A model generated the notes under the pieces. It saw nothing but the letters and a program-made list of their open reading frames with translations. It ran no database searches and had not been told where the DNA came from. Positions 58,187 through 64,000 of a stretch of 64,000 nt of DNA are shown here, in pieces; positions within the stretch are counted from its first letter, which is position 1; each line of letters starts with the position of its first letter. Source of the stretch: Scilla litardierei. Taxonomy: Eukaryota > Streptophyta > Magnoliopsida > Asparagales > Asparagaceae. The position numbers and the translations under genes were made by a program. The stretch spans positions 33,132,418-33,196,417 of the forward strand of contig CM061132.1 in assembly GCA_030789695.1 (NCBI GenBank), read 5' to 3'.

Positions 58187-60097
58187 ATGCCGCCCCGGAC
58201 ACGGCCGCGGTCGAGGAGAGCTTCCGCCAAGCGGAAGCGGTCGGATGACGCCGGCCCCTCCCACGAGTTGGAGGACTCTCCTCCGCCTTCTCCACCACAC
58301 CCCGTTTACCCTGCAGGCCCCACACACCCCGCACAGCCTGCAGAGCCCGCACAGCCCGTACACCCCGCACAGCCGCTCCATGCCGCTCCACAGCCACCAC
58401 CTCCGGCTCCACTTATCGGGCCGCTGGGGATCACGTTCCGGAACGACGCACACCGCGTCTCTTTCGAGCGTATTTCCCAGCGCTCGATCGTACCCTCCAG
58501 GTTTGCACACCTTGCCGACCTAGGACGCCTGGGGGTACTAGAGGGGATGCTCACGTTGTACGACAACGTGGGCTGGCGAGATTTCTTTCAGGTGTCGGCG
58601 GACACGTCTATCCGTCCGACACTTGAGGTACTTAGTTCGATCGCCCAGACTGACGAGGGATGCTCGTTTCGGTTCATGGACCGGGAGTGCCAGGTCACTC
58701 TCGGTATGATGAGAGCCTTTTTCTCGTGGCCCGATGTCCCCGGGGCCGATCGAGGTTACGCCCCCACCCATATCCCCCCACCTTCCTTCGACGCCGGTGC
58801 CTTTTGGGCCCGGATTATGGGTCTTCACGCTGCCTTTGACCCTAGTAGGGCCAAGGCCTCGGCTATTGTCCATCCCTGCCTCCGTATAGCTCAGCGCCTT
58901 ATGTCGACGACCTTTTTGGCCAGATATGAGCCGGGCACGATGTCCACGCCAGAGCTCTACATGCTCTACGCGATGACACGGCCCAGAGCTCTATCTAGGG
59001 ATGGCGATGAGCTGGTCCCCGCCGTCGTGATTGATGTCGCGGCTTGGTTTTTGGACCGCATCATTGTATCGGTGGGCGCTCGCTCACCGATATGCTGCGG
59101 CGGCCTGATCACCTTGCTCGCCCTTATGACCGGCGAGGACTTCCCTGACGACCTGCGACGAGCACCGGGCCCCACTTCTCTGTCGATTGATGTTATGGCC
59201 CGGATGAATATGCTTCGTCCGCACGGTGAGCGACACTGGGTCTTGCTGCACGGCCCTTACGGTGCCGATTACATGATTCTTCCGAGCCCAGCTCGGACTC
59301 AGATTGCACCGGCCCATGTGGACTGGTTCCCTGCGATGGATGTTCTGATCCCAGCCGCTTACGTGCTCGAGGCCGAGGAGGCCGAGCAGGCCCACGCTGC
59401 CCACGCTGCCCCCGCAGACCCTGTTGCACCTGCCGAGCCTGCTGCCCCTGTTGACCCCGTGGCCCCTCAGCCTATCCCCGATGTTTCCGATGCTCCAGAC
59501 ACCTATGTCCACACCTCTGTCGGTGTCGGGAGTACCTTAGCTGAGCCCACTTCCACTACTTCCACGCCTGTCACCACCACCACTGGCCCTCTGTCTACCG
59601 AGCCCGTTTCTTCTGCCCCACCCGAGCGCCCGCCGACCATAGTTGAGTGCGGAGAGCCCTCTGTCTCCACTGCTGCTGTATTTTCCGAGAGTGTCGTGGC
59701 GTCTGTCCACACTTCTGTGCCACCGACCTCTCTGGCCGCCTCGCTGCCACTTTTGTATTCTTCTTTTGCTGCGGCTGCCTCCACTTCTCACCGTCCTGCC
59801 CAGCCTCGAACTGAGGCCAGGCCCCCACTTGCGAGCGCAGCCCCTTTTGTTCCCTTGCCTGCTGAGCCCGTCACCTACGCCACCAGAGTACGCCAGCCCC
59901 GACCTGCACAGCCCCGACCGGTGCGTCCCTCTGCACCACCTCCCCCTGACACTGTACTTCAGAGCATTCGTGCTCTCGAGGGGGCGGTGAGTGGCCTCAG
60001 AGGCGACCTTCGGACCCTGTCCGCCACCGTCACTGCGATGGCTGGCCGCTTTGACCTGCTCCCGCACATTCACTACTATCTTACCCAGGTCCTGTAG
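58187..60097 (+). CDS. Accessory protein of element C (ATHILA ORF1-like), intact 636 codons
   Basis: Role unknown; ORFs at this position in Athila elements have been called env-like and resemble the ATHILA ORF-1 family. Residues 4-19 (RTRPRSRRASAKRKRS) look like a bipartite nuclear signal. A Pro-rich, low-complexity stretch follows (30-78). The conserved core spans about 82-395 with FRNDAHRVSFERI, LTLYDNVGWRDFF, FRFMDRECQVTLGMM, LARYEPGTMSTPELYMLYAM, AAWFLDRIIV and GGLITLLALMTGEDF. A Pro/Ser/Thr/Ala-rich linker (395-575) leads to a coiled-coil-like end (VLQSIRALEGAVSGLRGDL). No signal peptide, no clear membrane anchor and no Cys-rich ectodomain are seen, which argues against an envelope. The same ORF in B is broken by stops and a frameshift; here it has none. 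The TAG at 60095-60097 stands where a CAG would continue 53 more Pro-rich codons to a TAG at 60257. Start chosen because the B homologue begins with the same MPPR. Confidence 0.82.
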   Translation: MPPRTRPRSRRASAKRKRSDDAGPSHELEDSPPPSPPHPVYPAGPTHPAQPAEPAQPVHPAQPLHAAPQPPPPAPLIGPLGITFRNDAHRVSFERISQRSIVPSRFAHLADLGRLGVLEGMLTLYDNVGWRDFFQVSADTSIRPTLEVLSSIAQTDEGCSFRFMDRECQVTLGMMRAFFSWPDVPGADRGYAPTHIPPPSFDAGAFWARIMGLHAAFDPSRAKASAIVHPCLRIAQRLMSTTFLARYEPGTMSTPELYMLYAMTRPRALSRDGDELVPAVVIDVAAWFLDRIIVSVGARSPICCGGLITLLALMTGEDFPDDLRRAPGPTSLSIDVMARMNMLRPHGERHWVLLHGPYGADYMILPSPARTQIAPAHVDWFPAMDVLIPAAYVLEAEEAEQAHAAHAAPADPVAPAEPAAPVDPVAPQPIPDVSDAPDTYVHTSVGVGSTLAEPTSTTSTPVTTTTGPLSTEPVSSAPPERPPTIVECGEPSVSTAAVFSESVVASVHTSVPPTSLAASLPLLYSSFAAAASTSHRPAQPRTEARPPLASAAPFVPLPAEPVTYATRVRQPRPAQPRPVRPSAPPPPDTVLQSIRALEGAVSGLRGDLRTLSATVTAMAGRFDLLPHIHYYLTQVL

Positions 60098-60259
60098 CGT
60101 CTCCCACGCGTACCCCCGCCCACCCAGCAGGTTCCCACTGCCACTTCCACACCCACTCAGCCTGCTACCACTTCCACACCCACACCCGCTCAGCAGCCTG
60201 CCCCACCCCCACCACCACTTCCGCCTCAGGACGGAGACGGCGCAGCACCACCTTCTTAG
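60098..60259 (+). other. Former C-terminal tail of the accessory ORF
   Basis: In frame after the TAG: RLPRVPPPTQQVPTATSTPT, then a Pro-rich run ending PPQDGDGAAPPS and a stop at 60257-60259. Element B has the same type of tail (PPPPQDGAGAPPPT), so the tail is ancestral and the upstream TAG is probably a C-to-T change. Confidence 0.7.
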
Positions 60260-62247
60260 GCACCCTTGATGCCATCGATTATTTTTGCCGTTGTGCTGCC
60301 CGTTTCTGCTGGGTCCTGTTGCATTTTTGTCCCCCCCCCCTCCCCTCACTTATTTTGGGATTCTCATTCTGCTCGTATCTTTATATATCTTTTTTGGGAG
60401 AGAGGGAGAGTTTTTGGTGCCACACCTATATATCTGTATCACTCCTATATCTGCATGCATCATGACCACTTCATATTTTTTTATTTTCTTCACTTTTATT
60501 TTCTTTTTTTCCACACATGCATGCACCCTCCCTTGCCCCCCCCCCCCCCCACATTACTTGTCTCTCGGTGTGCCACACTTTGCACATTGAGGACACTGTG
60601 CCATTTAGCTTGGGGGAGTGAGTTCTCACGTTCTTTTTCGATTTGCCACCTTTATTTTTAGTTTTTCACACCATTTTCCGCTTTTGCACTTATTTTCATC
60701 ATTTTTCTTTTTATTTTACCATGCATCACGTTTTTCTTATTTTCCTATGTGCCGCATTGTAAATAGTTCTATTTTCCCTTTATCTTTATTTCCTTTTTTT
60801 TTCTTTTTCATCTCATGCTAGAGATGACTTTTCTATGATGATGATGACGTGGAGTTAGCTTACTCTATTTGCATGCTTTATTTGTCATGTCTTAGACTTT
60901 ATTTCTGATATCATATGCTATGACTTGCCTTGCATCTAGAGATAGTGACCCACACTTTTTCGACATGAAAATGGATGAAATTTTATTATTAGCTGAGTCT
61001 GAATATTCATATGTATGCTATCACAGAAAACACACCAAGATTCACGCATTGAATGCCTATATCTGGAGTACCGATTTCTTTTCCTATATCACTTCTATAT
61101 GCATGAATTGTACATTTCACTTCAGGATGATTGAATGATGTTAGCTATGATAAATCTGGATTAGTTAGCTTTTTTGTGATCGAAACTGAGTAGATTAGAT
61201 TACCCTGCTGAAGTTGTCGTGCATGTCTTATAGAGTGAACCGAGAGATATATTTATTTCTTTCTCCACAAATCTTGAACATCATTTCTCTACTATTAAAA
61301 TCATTGGTGAATCTCCCCTTAGCGATTCTATTATATGGCATTTCCCCCGCTATTAATTCCTAGCTCCAAATTTCCCGAATTCAAAAAAAAGAGAAAATAT
61401 TCTTGTATATCGTTATCTCTCTTTGAGTTGGGATCGTTGTGTATGTATGCTATTTCAAAAAAACAAAACAAAAACAAAAGAAAAAAAAAGAGAAAAAGAA
61501 AAAGAAAAGAGGAAAAATCCTCAATAAAAGATCCCATCTCACTTTCTTTCTTTCTTCTCTCTTTTCGTGTTCATTTTCATTGCTTTTGGAGCTTTATAAA
61601 AATGGGGATGTGAATATTTTTTATGCCACCATGCTTATAGATAAGCTTGGGGGAGGGAATCCATTGATGTGTGAGAGAGTGACTACTTGACGTTGCACGA
61701 CAACCTAGGCTAAGTAATATTCTATACTCGGTGAGATTATTTCTAGCTTTACGAAATCCAGAAATCTAAGCCTAGCATTCATATCATGAAATCCACACTT
61801 TTCTATTCTCTCTATTCTATTGTGTGATACTCTCATACTCCTCATAGAAAGCATTCAATTGAAAAGTGTGAGATCTGCGATTTGTATACCGCTTTAAATG
61901 ATTCAGACGATGTTAATTCTAAAATTATTCCGTTTTTCATGATTATATTGTTGTTCGTGGGTTTTCTATTTCTATTTGCACTATTATACTATGATATCAA
62001 AATAAAACTCTTTGACATGTATTTTTCATTCAGTGCATGCTATATGAGTAAGCGGAACCCACGTCCTGAGAAAATGATCTAGCAGCTTACCTCTTCGCTT
62101 CTTTCTTTCTTCTTTATTTTTATTTCGTTTTTCATTCTTCTCCATTTTTCATTTTTCATTTTTCGTCGTTTTCGTTTTCCGAATCCACCGGGTTCGCCTT
62201 TTACTTATCTTCCTCGAGGACGAGTAAGAGGTAAGCTTGGGGGATTT
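60260..62247 (+). other. Non-coding 3' region of C with three polypurine tracts
   Basis: Pyrimidine-rich upstream and AT-rich downstream, without supported genes. AGCTTGGGGGAG-type tracts lie at 60606-60621 (preceded by TTGAGGACACTGTGCC), 61643-61658 and 62232-62246; the last abuts the 3' LTR and is the expected plus-strand primer site. An A-rich purine run lies at about 61455-61520. Confidence 0.8.
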
Positions 62248-64000
62248 TGATCACTCCTTATTTTACACTTTTTTCCCGCATGTTTGCATGCCATTTAGAT
62301 CGCCCAAATCATGTTTTTCACGATATATCGACGACATTGCGATGCTTTTCACGATTTGTTGTTTTTGTCGCATTTCAGGTGATTTGGAGTGATTTGGAGT
62401 GATCTCGAGATGCGCTTACTCCAGAGGGTCACCGACGACCTCCCCAAGGGGTATTTTGCTGTTGGAGAGGAGCGGAAGAAGAACGGACGTCGCAGGAGCG
62501 ACGAGGAGGCCAAAACAAGCTGTTTGGGCATTTTTGGTGTCCACTCGGCCGAGTGGAGGAGTCACTCGGCCGATCAGCGAGACACCGCTCGGCCGACCAG
62601 ATCGGATACGTTTCATACATGCACTCGGCCGAGCGACGGAGACCACATCGGCCGAGTGACGAGATCCCGTCCGCCCGAGTGGCGCCCAGACGAAGCTATT
62701 CAAAAATCGCCAACTTACTGTTTTTCGTCTGCCTGAGCTTCAGAAGACCCACTCGGCCGAGTGGATAATCCCGACCGCCCGAGTACCAAGAAGCCATCGG
62801 CCGAGTGACGACAACTCACTCGGCCGAGCCGCCCCCGAAGTGAAGACCCCTGAAGATCAAGACTTACTGGAAATTTACAGGGTTTCTCACTCGGCCGAGC
62901 GACTTTTGTCACTCGGCCGAGTGCAACGCGCTGCCTGTAGCGAAAATTGCGGATTTCAGGCTGCGCAAGGGTATTTTGGTCACAGTTTTTGGACGATTTT
63001 GGGGGGTATTTTACCCCTGTTTTTACCCTAGGTTAGATAGCTTTTCTCTTAGATTTTTGCAGCTTTTTAGATTAACTTTTTAGCTTTATTCTTGTGATTG
63101 GAGAGGAGACAAAAGTTGATTTTTGTTGGATTAATTGAAGAACTCCATTGGTTTGCCTCTCTTTTCTCTAAAAATTCTATTTTTATTGCTTATCTCAATA
63201 TTGTGATGAATTCTCTTGTCTATTTCATTGATTGTTTTTGTGTTTGTGCTATGAATTGTGAGTAGTCTCCACGTCTTGGGGCGTGGGGATGAACCCAACA
63301 AGCCCAATTTCATATTTGTGATGAATTGGTAGAAATTTTGCTAGAATTGTTGTTAGGGATTAGTTTGGGAGTGATTTACTACGGATAGCTAGGAGTTCAT
63401 ACCGATTGGGATTTGCAAGAGATTGGATCCCAATTCGATAGGAAACCCTAGAAATCCGAATTGGGTTGGAATCGAATTTCCGTAGTATCGGTTTGCAAGA
63501 GATTGGACCGATACTAGGGTTCCCGGTTGCAATTCCGTGCCGATACCCGTTTGCAAGAGATTAGACGGGTAGGAACTATCCCAACCTAGGTCGTGGGCCG
63601 AGTTTGCACGAGAGTGGGCTCGGTGCGCGATTGAACGATGATGTTGATCCTAATGCTAGCTTCCCTAGGCTAGGGTTTGCAAGAGATTGGACCCGAATCT
63701 AGGATAGCTATAGACCGGTAACAGTGCGAGAGCGTGAGCTTGGTTCTACATTCAGTTGCAACTAGTTCATCCAAAATCTTATTCTAGCAATTTTGATACC
63801 GATGAACCACATTGACGAGATACGGTGAGTAGCGGGAATTCCCCATTCCCTAGACGTTCTTTATTTGATTTGATATTTCCGTACTTTGTCTGACGATTGT
63901 GACAGGATCGCCAAAGGCAAATTTCTCTCTTCTTAAATAGCCAGGTTGATTAGAACAAGCACGGTCATTCGTCCTCCCTGTGTTCGATAACCCGCTCGCC
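62248..64000 (+). repeat. 3' LTR of element C, cut by the window edge
   Basis: Aligns from its first base with 54637 onward and stops about 60 bp short of the end. It holds the palindrome array (62542-62924) and the hairpin series (about 63405-63695, same stems as the 5' copy). Confidence 0.92.

Larger units (their letters stand above)
54637..64000 (+). mobile_element. Element C, non-autonomous Athila-like element with intact accessory ORF (right end outside window)
   Basis: LTRs lie at 54637-56452 and 62248 to beyond the edge, differing by about 25-30 changes seen by eye over 1.75 kb, so insertion is fairly recent. After the PBS the internal region starts directly in the C-terminal tail of pol (homologous to the end of B pol). 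Gag, protease, RT, RNase H and the integrase core are all absent. The post-pol hairpin, internal palindrome array, accessory ORF, repeated polypurine tracts and final polypurine tract are all kept. Confidence 0.92.

Noticed and set aside
59537..60349. 270-codon reading frame antisense to the accessory ORF
   Set aside because: Shadow of a GC-rich, Pro/Ala-coding gene; Gly/Arg/Trp-rich with no domain, and the sense frame has the conserved homologue in B.
60266..60661. Reading frames in the pyrimidine-rich stretch after the accessory ORF
   Set aside because: Low-complexity Phe/Leu/Ser translations of T- and C-rich DNA, not conserved with B.

Overview
This window is plant nuclear DNA made almost entirely of LTR retrotransposons. 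I see no host protein-coding gene, rRNA or tRNA gene. The evidence for a plant is direct: Ty1/copia and Ty3/gypsy polyproteins, primer binding sites for plant initiator-Met and Asp tRNAs, Athila-type and SIRE-like elements with an extra ORF after pol, chromovirus-like LTRs (TGTAACG...GGGGCGTGACA), and hAT miniatures with 8-bp target duplications. Species cannot be told from the sequence.

Left block (1-27347) is a nest at least six layers deep. A Transposase_28-like TE gene (25661-27347, minus) is interrupted by a chromovirus-like LTR E (pieces 24618-25660 and 1-672). E carries copia element A (673-24612, minus; duplication TACAC). A's leader carries Athila-like gypsy element B (6769-23942, minus; duplication CGGCG/CAGCG). 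B carries solo LTR D (12736-17301; duplication ATCAG/ATCCG). D carries hAT miniature hAT1 (15592-16441; duplication AGCGTTAC).

Middle block (27348-50107). SIRE-like copia element F (27348-38937, minus) has gag, pol and a broken accessory ORF. Its 5' LTR is cut off and fused to a truncated chromovirus-like LTR G1 (38938-41176). A decayed internal region follows, split by solo LTR G2 (41608-44296; duplication CGTTA), and then the matching 3' LTR G3 (46344-50107), which carries hAT2 (47369-48665; duplication CCCTCAGC).

Right block (50108-64000). Athila-like LTR H (50108-52385) is interrupted by element I (LTR 52386-53807, PBS, AU-rich leader). I is interrupted by element C (54637 to beyond the window, plus), a young non-autonomous Athila relative of B. 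C lost gag, protease, RT, RNase H and the integrase core but keeps an uninterrupted 636-codon accessory ORF.

Three linked patterns stand out. (1) The U3 parts of unrelated LTR families each carry an array of a family-specific palindrome ending shortly before the TATA box: CACTCGGCCGAGTG in B/C, ACAGTCGACTGT in F, GACCGACTAG hairpins in G2, AACCGATCGGGTGA hairpins in H. (2) In B, C and F the same family-specific motif recurs in a second internal array just upstream of the accessory ORF; in C this array ends 13 bp before a good TATA box. (3) The accessory ORFs of copia F and gypsy B/C look homologous and have basic nuclear-localisation-like N termini rather than envelope features. Separately, the R/U5 part of the B and C LTRs carries a series of stem-loops with one constant 14-nt loop and different, self-complementary stems. 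These patterns are the best candidates for undescribed biology here.
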